Below, in pieces: positions 1 to 8,165 of a stretch of DNA of 64,000 nucleotides. This DNA comes from Cupriavidus phytohabitans. Lineage in GTDB: Bacteria; Pseudomonadota; Gammaproteobacteria; Burkholderiales; Burkholderiaceae. The first letter of the stretch is position 1; each line of letters opens with the position of its first letter. The stretch covers positions 186,001 to 250,000 of the forward strand of contig NZ_AUFE01000002.1 in the NCBI RefSeq assembly GCF_000426345.1. Reading direction: 5' to 3'. The translations under genes and the position numbers were made by a program. The notes beneath the pieces are model-generated. The model saw only the letters and a program-made list of their open reading frames with translations, did not search any database and was not told the origin of the DNA.

Positions 1-265
1 GCAGCGCACCATCACCGTCAACGGCCGCCCGCAGCCGATGACCACGCAGCTGTTCTGGGCCGGCCATTCCGGGCTGTGCGGCTTGCCTTCGGCCGTTGCA
101 CCAATCGGGCCGGGCGCCAGCGGCCTGCCGGTCGGCGTGCAGATTGTCGCCGGCCGCTACCAGGATCTCACTGCCTTGCGTTTTGCCAGCCTGCTGGAGC
201 AGGCGGGCCATGCCTGCCGGCCGCCGCCGGTGCCAGCCGCCTGGCCAGCGGACCACCGCAACTAA
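1..265 (+). CDS. Amidase, C-terminal end (partial)
   Basis: Only the last 87 or so codons are present, because the gene runs in from before the window. The reading frame starts at base 2 and ends in TAA at 263-265. The visible segment GLPSAVAPIGPGASGLPVGV is the usual C-terminal strand-loop of amidase-signature (AS) family hydrolases, which cleave amides or carbamoyl groups with a Ser-Ser-Lys triad. That triad lies outside the window, so activity and substrate cannot be judged. An MFS transporter starts 35 bases downstream on the same strand, so the two are probably one transcription unit, with the transporter importing the amide or exporting the product. Confidence 0.75.
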   Translation, partial: QRTITVNGRPQPMTTQLFWAGHSGLCGLPSAVAPIGPGASGLPVGVQIVAGRYQDLTALRFASLLEQAGHACRPPPVPAAWPADHRN

Positions 266-300
266 CCACACCACATCACACACCACTGGGGAGGGGAATC

Positions 301-1605
301 ATGTTCGATTGGTTCCGTGATTTGTCGCGCATGGAGCGCAAGGGATTCTATGGCGCGTTCCTGGGGCATGCCGTCGACGTGTTCGACTTCATGATCTATT
401 CCTTCCTCATCTCCACGCTGCTGGGGCAGTGGGGCATGAGCAAATCCACGGCAGGCGCCATCGTCACGTGGACGCTGGTGTCGTCGCTGGTCGGCGCGAT
501 CGGCGCCGGTATCCTGGCCGACCGCTACGGGCGCGTGCGCGTGCTGCGCTGGACCATCATCGTGTTCGCGGGTGCCTGCTTCCTGTGCGGGCTGGCGCAG
601 TCGCCAGAGCAGCTGATGCTGTTCCGCATGATCCAGGGGCTGGGCTTCGGCGGCGAGTCGTCGCTGTGCATGGTGCTGGTGACGGAGATGATCCGCAACC
701 CGGCGCATCGCGGCAAGTACTCGGGCTTTACCGCCAGCAGCTATTCCTTCGGCTGGGGCGCGGCGGCAATCGTGTATGCGATCACCTTCAGCGTGCTGCC
801 GGCGGAAACGGCATGGCGCGTCTGCTTCTTCCTCGGCATCCTGCCGGCGCTGGTGGTGATCTACCTGCGCCGCAACCTGGAGGAGCCGGAGATTTTCCTG
901 AAGAGCCGCGCGGCGGGCCGGCAAGGCTCTGCGCTGGCCGGGCTCGGCCGCTTGTTCCGCGGTCCGCTGCTGTCGAAGACGCTGCTGTGCAGCCTGCTTT
1001 CGGGCGGCATGCTCGGGGCGTACTACGCCATTGCCACGTGGCTGCCGACCTTCCTCAAGACTGAGCGCGGCCTGTCGGTGTTCGGCACCAGTTCCTACCT
1101 GACGGTCACCATCATCGGCTCGTTGGTCGGCTACGTGGCGGGGGCCTACGCCACGGACCGCTGGGGCCGGCGGCTGACCTACATCGTGTTCGCGGCGGGC
1201 GCGTTCGTGGCCGCGCTGGTCTACATGGTGATCCCGGTGTCGAACACGTCGATGCTGTTCCTGGGCTTCCCGCTGGGGGTGCTGATGCAGGGCGTGTTCG
1301 CCGGCATCGGTGCAACCATCTCCGAGTCCTATCCCAACGATATCCGCGCGACGGGCTATGGCGTCTCGTACAACGCCGGCCGCGTGATCGGCTCGCTGTT
1401 CCCGCTCTCGGTCGGGTGGCTGAGTTCGGGGCACACCTCGCTGCCGATCGCGATCGCGATCGTGGCCGGGGTCGGCTATGCGATGGTCGTGGTCGCCGCG
1501 GTGCTGCTGCCGGAAACCACCGGCATGGACCTGGAGCAGGCCGGCGGCAGCGGGGAGAAGGAAGAGGCCGCACCGCTGGCGCAGCCCGCGGGCACGGTCG
1601 CCTGA
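301..1605 (+). CDS. MFS transporter, organic/aromatic acid type
   Basis: A 434-residue inner-membrane permease of the major facilitator superfamily with about 12 hydrophobic segments. The loop 2-3 signature GILADRYGRVR lies near residue 78 and the related TDRWGRR loop follows the seventh segment, both typical of the AAHS/sialate-like sugar and acid:proton symporters. The ATG at 301 is preceded by GAGGGG at suitable spacing. Upstream in-frame codons would only extend into the amidase gene. It probably forms an operon with the amidase that ends just before it. The substrate cannot be read from sequence; an organic acid or amide fits the neighbour. Confidence 0.85.
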   Translation: MFDWFRDLSRMERKGFYGAFLGHAVDVFDFMIYSFLISTLLGQWGMSKSTAGAIVTWTLVSSLVGAIGAGILADRYGRVRVLRWTIIVFAGACFLCGLAQSPEQLMLFRMIQGLGFGGESSLCMVLVTEMIRNPAHRGKYSGFTASSYSFGWGAAAIVYAITFSVLPAETAWRVCFFLGILPALVVIYLRRNLEEPEIFLKSRAAGRQGSALAGLGRLFRGPLLSKTLLCSLLSGGMLGAYYAIATWLPTFLKTERGLSVFGTSSYLTVTIIGSLVGYVAGAYATDRWGRRLTYIVFAAGAFVAALVYMVIPVSNTSMLFLGFPLGVLMQGVFAGIGATISESYPNDIRATGYGVSYNAGRVIGSLFPLSVGWLSSGHTSLPIAIAIVAGVGYAMVVVAAVLLPETTGMDLEQAGGSGEKEEAAPLAQPAGTVA

Positions 1606-1614
1606 TCGAGTGGG

Positions 1615-1635
1615 AAGGGCGCCGCCGGCGCCCTT
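1615..1635. terminator. Bidirectional hairpin between convergent genes
   Basis: A nine-base-pair perfect stem, AAGGGCGCC and GGCGCCCTT, closes on a GCC loop midway between the end of the MFS gene and the end of tauE, which converge here. There is no T-run, so intrinsic termination would be weak, but position and symmetry suit a shared transcript end. Confidence 0.5.
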
Positions 1636-1652
1636 GCCGCAAATTAGCGCAC

Positions 1653-2423
1653 TTACCGCACCCATGCCGAGATCGCCGGCAGCATCAGGCTGACGCCGAT
1701 CCCGATCAGCACGCCGAACGCGACGCGCCGCGTCGTGGTCGGCGAGAACGGGGGCGGAAAGCGCCGCCCCAGCAGGGTGGCGACCACCACTACCGGCACG
1801 CCGAGCGCCGCCTGCAGCCAGATCGCGGCATCGAGCTGGCCCTGCCACGCCGAGAACAGCGTGCGCACGCTCGATGTGACGGTGAATACCAGGATCAGCG
1901 CGCAGCGGATCTCCACCGGTTTCATCGGCTGCCGGTAGAACTGGAAGATCAGCGGCGGCCCGGACACGCCGAACATGCCGCTCAGCAGCCCGCCGAAGAC
2001 GCCGCTCATGAAGAAGCTGCCGTCGCCGGAGCGTTGCGGCAGCGGTTCGGGTTTGAACGCGGCGCTCAGGCCGCCGTACAGGATCACCGCGCCGAGCAGC
2101 AGTTGCAGCAGCGTGGCGGCGCTGGAACTCAGGTATTCCAGCACCAGCACGCCGACCAGCACCGACGGCAGGATGCCGATGGCGGCCGCGCCCACGGCGC
2201 GCCAGTCGATATGCTCCAGCTTGCCGGGCAGCGCGCAGGCGCTGTTGGCCAGCGTCACCAGGCTGACCACGGCCGCAACGGTGGCCACCGGCGCGAGTCC
2301 CAGCCCGCTGGTGGCGCCCATCACGATCATGCCCAGGCCGAAGCCGGTCACCGTCTGGAAATAGGTACCCGCGCCAAGCAGGGCTTGCAGCCCCAGCAGC
2401 GGCAATAACAACTCCGCTTTCAT
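1653..2423 (-). CDS. tauE: Sulfite exporter, TauE/SafE family (DUF81)
   Basis: A 256-residue membrane protein with seven to eight hydrophobic segments. Its N-terminal GTYFQTVTGFGLGMIVMG region is characteristic of the TauE/SafE (formerly DUF81) permeases. The start ATG overlaps the stop of pta in an ATGA arrangement, so the two are translationally coupled. In Cupriavidus necator a DUF81 protein encoded with xsc and pta has been reported as the sulfite exporter of C2-sulfonate metabolism. The same job is inferred here: removing the sulfite that Xsc releases from sulfoacetaldehyde. Family membership is clear from sequence; the substrate rests on gene context. Confidence 0.85.
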   Translation of the reverse strand: MKAELLLPLLGLQALLGAGTYFQTVTGFGLGMIVMGATSGLGLAPVATVAAVVSLVTLANSACALPGKLEHIDWRAVGAAAIGILPSVLVGVLVLEYLSSSAATLLQLLLGAVILYGGLSAAFKPEPLPQRSGDGSFFMSGVFGGLLSGMFGVSGPPLIFQFYRQPMKPVEIRCALILVFTVTSSVRTLFSAWQGQLDAAIWLQAALGVPVVVVATLLGRRFPPPFSPTTTRRVAFGVLIGIGVSLMLPAISAWVR

Positions 2424-3451
2424 GCCGCCTGCTCGCCCTTGGTGGCCTGTTCCGCGCTGGCTTGCGCCTGGACCACGGTGACGGCGATGACATGGAACAC
2501 ATCGTCGGCGCTGCAGCCGCGCGACAGGTCGTTGGCGGGTTTGCTCAGTCCTTGCAGCATCGGCCCGATGGCCTTGGCGCCGCCGACGCGCTCGGCCAGC
2601 TTGTAGCCGATATTGCCGCTCTCGAGGTTGGGGAACACCAGCACGTTGGCGCGGCCGTTGACCTGCGAATGCGCGACCTTGCGCGCGGCGATCTCGGCGA
2701 CGATGGCGGCATCGAGCTGCACGTCGCCATCGATGGCCAGGCCGGGGCGCTGCGCGCGCACGCGCTCGGTTGCGGCTACGACCTTGTCCACGGCGGCGTG
2801 GTGCGCGCTGCCGCTGGTGGAGAACGACAGCATCGCAACGCGCGGTTCGTCGTTCAGCAGGGCACGTGCGCTGTCGGCGGCGGCCATGGCGATATCGGCC
2901 AGCGCATCGGCATCGGGATCGACCACCAGTCCGCAGTCAGAGAAGATCAGCCCGCCCTTGAGCGTATGGAAGGGCTCGCACAGCATCATCAGGAAGAAGC
3001 TGGATACCAGCCGGAATCCGGGCGCCAGCCCGATCAGCTGGATCGCGTTGCGCACCACGTCGGCGGTGGTGTGGTCGGCGCCGGCCACCGAGCCATCTGC
3101 GTGGCCCAGCCGCACCATCAGGTTGGCGAAGCACAGCGGGTCGAGTACCGCGCGTTTGGCTTCGTCCAGCGTCATGCCCTTCTTCTGGCGCAGCGCGTAG
3201 AGCTGCTGCGCGAAGGAGGGCGCGAGCGCCGAGGTGGCGGGATCGACCAGCGTGATACCGTCCAGCGCGATGCCGTGGATAGCGGCAGCCGCGTTGATCT
3301 GGCGCGGGTTGCCGACCAGCACGATGCGCGCGATGCCTTCCTGCGTGGCGCGTTGCGCGGCCTGCAGTATGCGCGGGTCTTCGGCCTCGCACAGCACGAT
3401 GCGGCGGGGGGCGGCGCGGGCGCGGTCGATGATGCGGAGGATGGGTTTCAT
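2420..3451 (-). CDS. pta: Phosphate acetyltransferase
   Basis: A 343-residue short-form phosphotransacetylase (PTA_PTB family) converting acetyl phosphate plus CoA to acetyl-CoA. Family features include IVLCEAEDPRI near the N-terminus, the NLMVRLGHADGSVAGA segment, and the C-terminal VFPNLESGNIGYKLAERVGGA with GPMLQGLSKPANDLSRGCS. The ATG at 3451 follows GAAAGAAGAA and gives the length normal for this form; an upstream in-frame codon at 3562 would run through a palindromic repeat and is rejected. It lies between xsc and tauE. The role inferred is recovery of the acetyl phosphate made by Xsc, which avoids dependence on the housekeeping Pta. Confidence 0.93.
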   Translation of the reverse strand: MKPILRIIDRARAAPRRIVLCEAEDPRILQAAQRATQEGIARIVLVGNPRQINAAAAIHGIALDGITLVDPATSALAPSFAQQLYALRQKKGMTLDEAKRAVLDPLCFANLMVRLGHADGSVAGADHTTADVVRNAIQLIGLAPGFRLVSSFFLMMLCEPFHTLKGGLIFSDCGLVVDPDADALADIAMAAADSARALLNDEPRVAMLSFSTSGSAHHAAVDKVVAATERVRAQRPGLAIDGDVQLDAAIVAEIAARKVAHSQVNGRANVLVFPNLESGNIGYKLAERVGGAKAIGPMLQGLSKPANDLSRGCSADDVFHVIAVTVVQAQASAEQATKGEQAA

Positions 3452-3509
3452 GGTTCTTCTTTCAGAAATGAAGAAAGGGCCGAAGCCCTTGCTATGCCGG
3501 TGGTTTGCT

Positions 3510-3535
3510 CCCCTCTCCCGCATGCGGGAGAGGGG
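3510..3535. repeat. REP-like palindrome, copy 1
   Basis: A perfect 26-base palindrome with arms CCCCTCTCCCGCA and TGCGGGAGAGGGG. It is flanked on the right by CCGGGGGTGAGGGC, a tail shared in inverted form with the copies at 3609 and 41218. It lies in the pta-xsc gap and could stabilise or end the xsc message. Confidence 0.85.
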
Positions 3536-3608
3536 CCGGGGGTGAGGGCGGGCCTGTGGCAAGCACGGCAGCGGTTCACTTTGTGGACATGCCGGCCCTC
3601 ACCCCAAG

Positions 3609-3630
3609 CCTCTCCCGCAAGCGGGAGAGG
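3609..3630. repeat. REP-like palindrome, copy 2 (inverted)
   Basis: Arms CCTCTCCCGC and GCGGGAGAGG around AA. Its flanks (CCGGCCCTCACCCC on the left, GAGCACC on the right) are the reverse of copy 1, so copies 1 and 2 form an inverted pair about 75 bases apart, in the manner of a BIME. The rest of 3452-3672 holds no gene. Confidence 0.85.
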
Positions 3631-3672
3631 GAGCACCCCGGTCGCAAGCGAGGGTTCTGGGCTAGCTCAGGA

Positions 3673-5529
3673 TCAGACGTAGTCCTTGTACTTGTCCAGA
3701 TACCGCACCGGCTTGGCCAGCGCATCGCGGCGGAACGGGTCGCCCAGTTCACGCGTGCACATGATCTCGATGATCGTGGTCTTGCCATGATTCATCTGCA
3801 GGTCGATGGCGCGCTTCAGTGCCGGGCCCACGTCTTCCAGGCGGTCCACCACGATGCCTTCGGCACCCATTGCCTTGGCGATGCCGGCAAAGCTCTGGTT
3901 GTCGAGCTCGCCCGCGACGAAGCGGCGGTTGTAGAAGTCCACCTGGTTCTTCTTCTCCGCGCCCCACTGGCGGTTGTGGAATACCACCGCGGTCACCGGG
4001 ATGTTGTGGCGCACGCAGGTCATGGTTTCCATCAGGCTCATGCCCCAGGCGCCGTCACCGGCGTACGACACCGCCGGGCGGTGCGGCGCCGCGACCTTGG
4101 CGCCGATGATGGTCGGGAAGGCGTAGCCGCAGTTGCCCCAGCTCATCGCCGCAAAGAAGCTGCGCGGCTTTTCGAAGCGCAGGTAGCTGTTGGCCACCGA
4201 GTTGATGTTGCCGATGTCGGTGGACACCATCACATCTTCCGGCATGGCCTTTTCCAGCTCGCGCAGCACCTGGCGCGGGTGCAGGTAGTGGCCGCCGGTG
4301 GGCGTGCGTTCCTGCTTCTGTTCTTCGATCATGTCCAGGCTGTACGGGTCGCGCTCGTGCGTCCAGTCGTCCAGCTCCTTCTCCCAGGCCGCCTTCTCGT
4401 TGGCGATTTCGGTAGCGCGGCCATCGCGGCTGGCGTCGCATGCCAGCGTGCGGCCGGCCAGGCGCTGGGTCAGCGCGATGGCGGCAGCCTTGGCGTCGCC
4501 GCAGATGCCCACCGAGATCTTCTTCACCAGGCCCAGCATCTTGTGGTCGGCATCGATCTGGATGATCTTGGCGTTCTTCGGCCAGTAGTCCATGCCGTGC
4601 TGCGGCAGCGTGCCGAACGGTCCCAGGCGCGAGCCCAGGGCCACCACCACGTCGGCGCGCGAGATCAGCTTCATCGCGGCCTTGGAGCCCTGGTAGCCCA
4701 GCGGGCCGCACCACAGCGGGTGGCTGGCGGGGAACGAGTCGTTATGCAGGTAGCTGTTCACCACCGGCGCGCCCAGGCGCTCGGCCAGGGCCTTGCATTC
4801 CTCGATCGCATCGGCCATCACCACGCCGCCGCCGGAGATGATCACCGGGAACTTGGCGTTGGCCAGCAGCTCGGCCGCCTCGTTCAGGCTCTGCTCGCCG
4901 CCGGGGCCGCGATCAAGGTTCTGCGGCTTCGGAATCTCGGCGGTGATCTTGCCGTAGAAGTGGTCGCGCGGGATGTTCAGCTGCGTCGGGCCCATTTCGG
5001 CCTTGGCGCGGTCGAAGCAGCGCGCGGTGAACTCGGCCATGCGCGCCGGGTTGGTGACGTGGCCCTGGTACTTGGTGAACTCCTGGAACATCGGCAGCTG
5101 GTTGGCTTCCTGGAAGCCGCCCAGGCCGATGCCCATGGTGCCGGCTTCGGGGGTGACGATCACCACCGGGCTGTGGGCCCAGTAGGCGGCGGCGATCGAG
5201 GTCACGCAGTTGGAGATGCCGGGGCCGTTCTGGCCGATGACCACGCCGTGGCGGCCCGACACGCGGGCATAGCCGTCGGCCATGTGGCCGGCGCCTTGCT
5301 CGTGCACCACCGGGATCAGGCGGATGCCGGCGGGGGCGAAGATGTCCATGGCGTCCATGAAGGCCGAGCCCATGATGCCGAACATGTCGGTCACGCCGTT
5401 GGCGGCCATCGTTTCGACGAAGGCTTCGGACGGGGTCATGGTCTGCGGGCCAGCCGGAACCTGGCTGTCCTTCGCGGCGGCCGAGCCACCGGAAACGGCG
5501 GGCTGCTTGGTGGTTTCGAGGTCGCGCAT
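3673..5529 (-). CDS. xsc: Sulfoacetaldehyde acetyltransferase
   Basis: A 618-residue thiamine-diphosphate enzyme that converts sulfoacetaldehyde and phosphate to acetyl phosphate and sulfite. The N-terminal pyrimidine-binding domain carries the catalytic glutamate in VVHEQGAGHMADG (E77). The central domain follows, then the C-terminal diphosphate domain with GDG at 491-493. The usual closing NN of the ThDP motif reads HN (518-519) here, as I recall for Xsc homologues. RBS AGGAGA precedes the ATG. The first 30 residues, rich in Ser, Ala and Lys before MTPSEAFVET, are an extension beyond the conserved fold. Genes for making sulfoacetaldehyde (taurine dehydrogenase or Tpa) are not in the window. 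Confidence 0.95.
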   Translation of the reverse strand: MRDLETTKQPAVSGGSAAAKDSQVPAGPQTMTPSEAFVETMAANGVTDMFGIMGSAFMDAMDIFAPAGIRLIPVVHEQGAGHMADGYARVSGRHGVVIGQNGPGISNCVTSIAAAYWAHSPVVIVTPEAGTMGIGLGGFQEANQLPMFQEFTKYQGHVTNPARMAEFTARCFDRAKAEMGPTQLNIPRDHFYGKITAEIPKPQNLDRGPGGEQSLNEAAELLANAKFPVIISGGGVVMADAIEECKALAERLGAPVVNSYLHNDSFPASHPLWCGPLGYQGSKAAMKLISRADVVVALGSRLGPFGTLPQHGMDYWPKNAKIIQIDADHKMLGLVKKISVGICGDAKAAAIALTQRLAGRTLACDASRDGRATEIANEKAAWEKELDDWTHERDPYSLDMIEEQKQERTPTGGHYLHPRQVLRELEKAMPEDVMVSTDIGNINSVANSYLRFEKPRSFFAAMSWGNCGYAFPTIIGAKVAAPHRPAVSYAGDGAWGMSLMETMTCVRHNIPVTAVVFHNRQWGAEKKNQVDFYNRRFVAGELDNQSFAGIAKAMGAEGIVVDRLEDVGPALKRAIDLQMNHGKTTIIEIMCTRELGDPFRRDALAKPVRYLDKYKDYV

Positions 5530-5562
5530 GGCGGGTGTCTCCTGGTTGGGGTGTTATAAAGT

Positions 5563-5577
5563 GGAACAGTACGTTCC
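5563..5577 (-). promoter_or_regulatory. Candidate operator in xsc leader
   Basis: The arms GGAAC and GTTCC are separated by five bases, with an overlapping TTCCGGAA palindrome. The site lies 15-30 bases downstream of the predicted xsc transcription start. The position would suit a repressor; no obvious TauR-type regulator is encoded nearby. Confidence 0.35.
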
Positions 5578-5599
5578 GGAAAATTGATGCGTTGGTCGA

Positions 5600-5628
5600 A
5601 ATGTAGGTGGAAGATCGTCTGGCGTCAA
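5600..5628 (-). promoter_or_regulatory. Sigma-70-type promoter of xsc-pta-tauE
   Basis: Read on the minus strand, TTGACG (5628-5623), a 17-base spacer and TACATT (5605-5600) match a housekeeping promoter in 5/6 and 4/6 positions. They lie about 70 bases before the xsc start codon in a locally AT-richer stretch. Confidence 0.6.
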
Positions 5629-5741
5629 TAAGAAGTTTTGGTTTACGGAATGAATTGAGCAAAAAAATGAGACGAAATGCGTTACTGAGTGCCGTGTGGG
5701 GCACTTTGACGTTTGCAAGAGCAGGGGCGGGAAGCAAGACA

Positions 5742-5761
5742 GCGCCGGCAGGAGCCGGCGC
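5742..5761 (-). terminator. Hairpin downstream of hppD
   Basis: A perfect eight-base-pair stem, GCGCCGGC/GCCGGCGC, with an AGGA loop about 50 bases past the hppD stop. A strong T-run is absent, so termination is probable, not certain. The rest of 5530-5812 is the xsc leader and hppD trailer. Confidence 0.45.
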
Positions 5762-5812
5762 AGGGGGAAAGCAGGGGAGGAGGGTGCCGCGCCTACGCCG
5801 CGGCGCAGGGGG

Positions 5813-6883
5813 TCAGCGCGTCGACAGCGCTTCGAGTACCGGGAGGTTGCCCTCGCCGAAGCCCTCATGACCGTCACGCTGGACGATCTCGAAGAAAAAC
5901 TCGCCTGCCTCGCGTTTCAGGAAGGCTTGCTGGAAGCGCTCGCGAGGGCCGGTGCCATCCACCAGGATGCCGTAGCGTTGCAGTGCGGCAAGGTCCAGTC
6001 CATGGCCTGGCACGCGCGCTGGTACGGAATCATAGTAAGCCGGCGGCGGCTGCACGAACTGCACGCCACGGCTGGCCAGTGCCGCGGCGCTGGCCAGGAT
6101 GTCCTCGCTGGCTAATGCAATGTGCTGGATGCCTTCCCCATGCTGATCTGACAGGTAATGCCGCATCTGGTCGTGCCGCGGCGTTCCCTTCTCGTATAGC
6201 GGGATGCGAATGCGGCCGCACGGCGATACCAGCGCGTGTGACTCGCCGCCGCCTCGCAGCTCCCGGAATCCCAGCACCTTGCGGTAGAACTCCAGCCATT
6301 CATCCAGGTGACCGGGATCGACCGCCTGGGTCAGGTGGTCGACGCGGACAAGGCCGGCGTCGGACATGTCGCCGGCTGGCGGCAGCGGCCGGAAATCCAC
6401 GTCGTAGATCGAGATATCCCCGACATCTCCCGGCCGCCCCTCCTTCCCGCGCCAGCGGTCGATGAAATACAAGACCGACTGGCCGATCCCCTGGATGGCG
6501 GGAATATTGAGCTCCATCGGCCCCACCGTGCCGCCCTCGAACGGCCATGCGCCGGCCTCCAGCGCTCGCGCAAACGCAAGCGCCGCATCGTCGACGCGAA
6601 TTCCGATCGCACAAATCGACAAGCCGTACCGCGCCGCATACCGCGTGGCGAATGACTCCGGCTCGGCATCGACGATGAAATTCATCTCGCCCTGCCGGTA
6701 CAGCTTCACCGCCTTGTGGCGGTGCCGCGCGATGGCGGCGAAGCCGAGGCGTTCCAGCGTCCGGCCCAGCGCGGCGGGATCTGGCGAAGCGAACTCGATG
6801 AACTCGTAGCCTCGGATGCCGAGCGGGTTGTCCCACGGTTGGACATCATCGGCGCGCGGGGAAGAGTCGGTTGCGGCGCTCAT
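5813..6883 (-). CDS. hppD: 4-hydroxyphenylpyruvate dioxygenase
   Basis: A 356-residue non-haem iron dioxygenase of the vicinal-oxygen-chelate fold that turns 4-hydroxyphenylpyruvate into homogentisate in tyrosine catabolism. The iron facial triad is visible as H183 (VDHLTQAV), H254 (GIQHIAL) and E332 (FFFEIVQR). The N-terminal GYEFIEFASPDP and C-terminal GFGEGN match true HPPDs, and both VOC halves are complete. The ATG at 6883 follows GGAGCCCATAC; upstream in-frame codons are poorer. It is divergent from an AroE-like gene. No homogentisate dioxygenase follows, so the rest of the pathway lies elsewhere. The alternative, a stand-alone relative of the HPPD-like half of fused QuiC1, is less likely. 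Confidence 0.88.
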   Translation of the reverse strand: MSAATDSSPRADDVQPWDNPLGIRGYEFIEFASPDPAALGRTLERLGFAAIARHRHKAVKLYRQGEMNFIVDAEPESFATRYAARYGLSICAIGIRVDDAALAFARALEAGAWPFEGGTVGPMELNIPAIQGIGQSVLYFIDRWRGKEGRPGDVGDISIYDVDFRPLPPAGDMSDAGLVRVDHLTQAVDPGHLDEWLEFYRKVLGFRELRGGGESHALVSPCGRIRIPLYEKGTPRHDQMRHYLSDQHGEGIQHIALASEDILASAAALASRGVQFVQPPPAYYDSVPARVPGHGLDLAALQRYGILVDGTGPRERFQQAFLKREAGEFFFEIVQRDGHEGFGEGNLPVLEALSTR

Positions 6884-7220
6884 GGTATGGGCTCCTGTCT
6901 GGGTATTGCGGGGTATTGCGGGGGCGGCGCATTGCGGGCGCGGTGCCGGGCCTTGCGGCGACGACCGATAGTAGCAACGGCGCCGCGGCAACCCGCGCAT
7001 TGGCCCCCTGCGCAAGGACTCGTAGAAACCCGCATTCGGCGCCTTGATCGCGCATGGGCGTTCATTAATCGCGCCAAGTGCCATATAAGACAGTTGGCTG
7101 TGCGCGAGGCGGCTACTAATCTCCGGTCAACGACGCGCCCCCGTCCTCCCTGCCAGGTCCATACAGAGGCCACGCATGCCGGAGTCCGGGAAGCGCGAAT
7201 CACCGGAACCCAGGCACACC
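6884..7220. other. Divergent intergenic region hppD / aroE-like
   Basis: No gene is seen. Three direct copies of ATTGCGGG lie at about 6904-6938 near the hppD start. A TATAAG hexamer at 7084-7089 could be the -10 of the rightward gene, but I find no good -35. Confidence 0.4.
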
Positions 7221-8054
7221 ATGATCCACGGCAAGACCACGCTAATCCCCCACATCGGCTACCCGACGGAATCGTTCAAGGCGCCGATGATCTACAACCC
7301 CTGGTTCGACCGGCAGGGCATCGACGCCGCCGTGATCCCGATGGGGATCAAGCCGGACGACTACGCGACGGTGTTCCCGGCGCTGTTCCGCATGACCAAT
7401 ATCCGCGGCGCCCTGGTCACCATGCCGCACAAGGTTGCCACCGTCGAGCTGGTCGACGAACTGACGCCCGCCGCCCGCATCGCCGGTGCCTGCAACGCCG
7501 TGCTGAGGCGCGACGACGGCACGCTGGTCGGCGACCAGTTCGACGGTGAGGGCTTCGTTCGCGGCATCCGGCGCAAAGGCTGCCGGCTGGAAGGCGCGCG
7601 CGCCATCGTGTCGGGCAGCGGCGGGGTGGGCAGCGCGATCGCCGCCTCGCTGGCGGCGGCCGGCGTGGCCGAGCTGGCGCTGTTCGACGCCCGCGAGGCA
7701 GCCGCGCGCGCCCTGGCGCAGCGCCTCGCCGCGCACTACCCGGCGCTGCGCGTCAGTACCGGCTCGGCCGACCCGGCGGGCTTCGATGTGGTGGTCAATG
7801 CCACGCCGCTGGGCATGCAGCCCGGCGATCCGCTGCCGTTCGACGTGGCGCGCATCGCCCCCGGCGCCATGGTCGGCGAGGTGGTGATGAAGCAGGAATA
7901 CACGCCGCTGCTGCAGTCCGCGCTGGCCCGCGGCTGCAAGGTGCAGGTGGGCACGGACATGCTGTTCGAGATGATCCCGGCCTACCTGGAGTTCTTCGGC
8001 TATGGCACGGCAACGCCCGACGCGCTGCGGGAGGTGGCGCAGATCCGTTACTGA
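7221..8054 (+). CDS. Shikimate/quinate dehydrogenase family (AroE-like)
   Basis: A 277-residue NAD(P)-dependent oxidoreductase of the AroE fold. The substrate-binding half has GYPTESFKAP and the catalytic Lys71 (VTMPHK) and Asp108 (GDQFDGEGF, where classical AroE has GDNTDG). The nucleotide-binding half has VSGSGGVGSAIAAS. The neighbouring dehydroquinase, QuiC-type dehydratase, MFS transporter and porin suggest a catabolic role, oxidising shikimate to 3-dehydroshikimate or quinate to 3-dehydroquinate, not aromatic biosynthesis. The start is uncertain. ATG 7221 matches the family N-terminus, but an in-frame ATG at 7176 has the better AGAGG ribosome site and would add 15 residues. Confidence 0.85.
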   Translation: MIHGKTTLIPHIGYPTESFKAPMIYNPWFDRQGIDAAVIPMGIKPDDYATVFPALFRMTNIRGALVTMPHKVATVELVDELTPAARIAGACNAVLRRDDGTLVGDQFDGEGFVRGIRRKGCRLEGARAIVSGSGGVGSAIAASLAAAGVAELALFDAREAAARALAQRLAAHYPALRVSTGSADPAGFDVVVNATPLGMQPGDPLPFDVARIAPGAMVGEVVMKQEYTPLLQSALARGCKVQVGTDMLFEMIPAYLEFFGYGTATPDALREVAQIRY

Positions 8055-8165
8055 CGCATCGACTGGTGCAGGGGCGCAAGCCCTTGCCGCAAGCCGCGCG
8101 CGGGCCACCATCAAAAAGGCACGCCGGCAAGCAAGACTTCTTTTCCATTGGTGGAGACAGACAAC

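Noticed and set aside
262-2502. Long open frames antisense to real genes, for example minus-strand frames across 262-2502, 7242-9698 and 38773-41211
   Set aside because: They oppose genes with clear protein motifs, are extremely rich in Arg, Ala, His and Gly, and reflect the third-position GC bias of the true genes.
3451-3562. Longer Pta start at 3562
   Set aside because: The added residues are encoded by the REP palindrome and do not resemble any Pta N-terminus; the ATG at 3451 has a ribosome site and gives normal length.
7084-7089. TATAAG as promoter of the AroE-like gene
   Set aside because: No acceptable -35 hexamer at 16-18 bases; kept only as a note in the gap entry.
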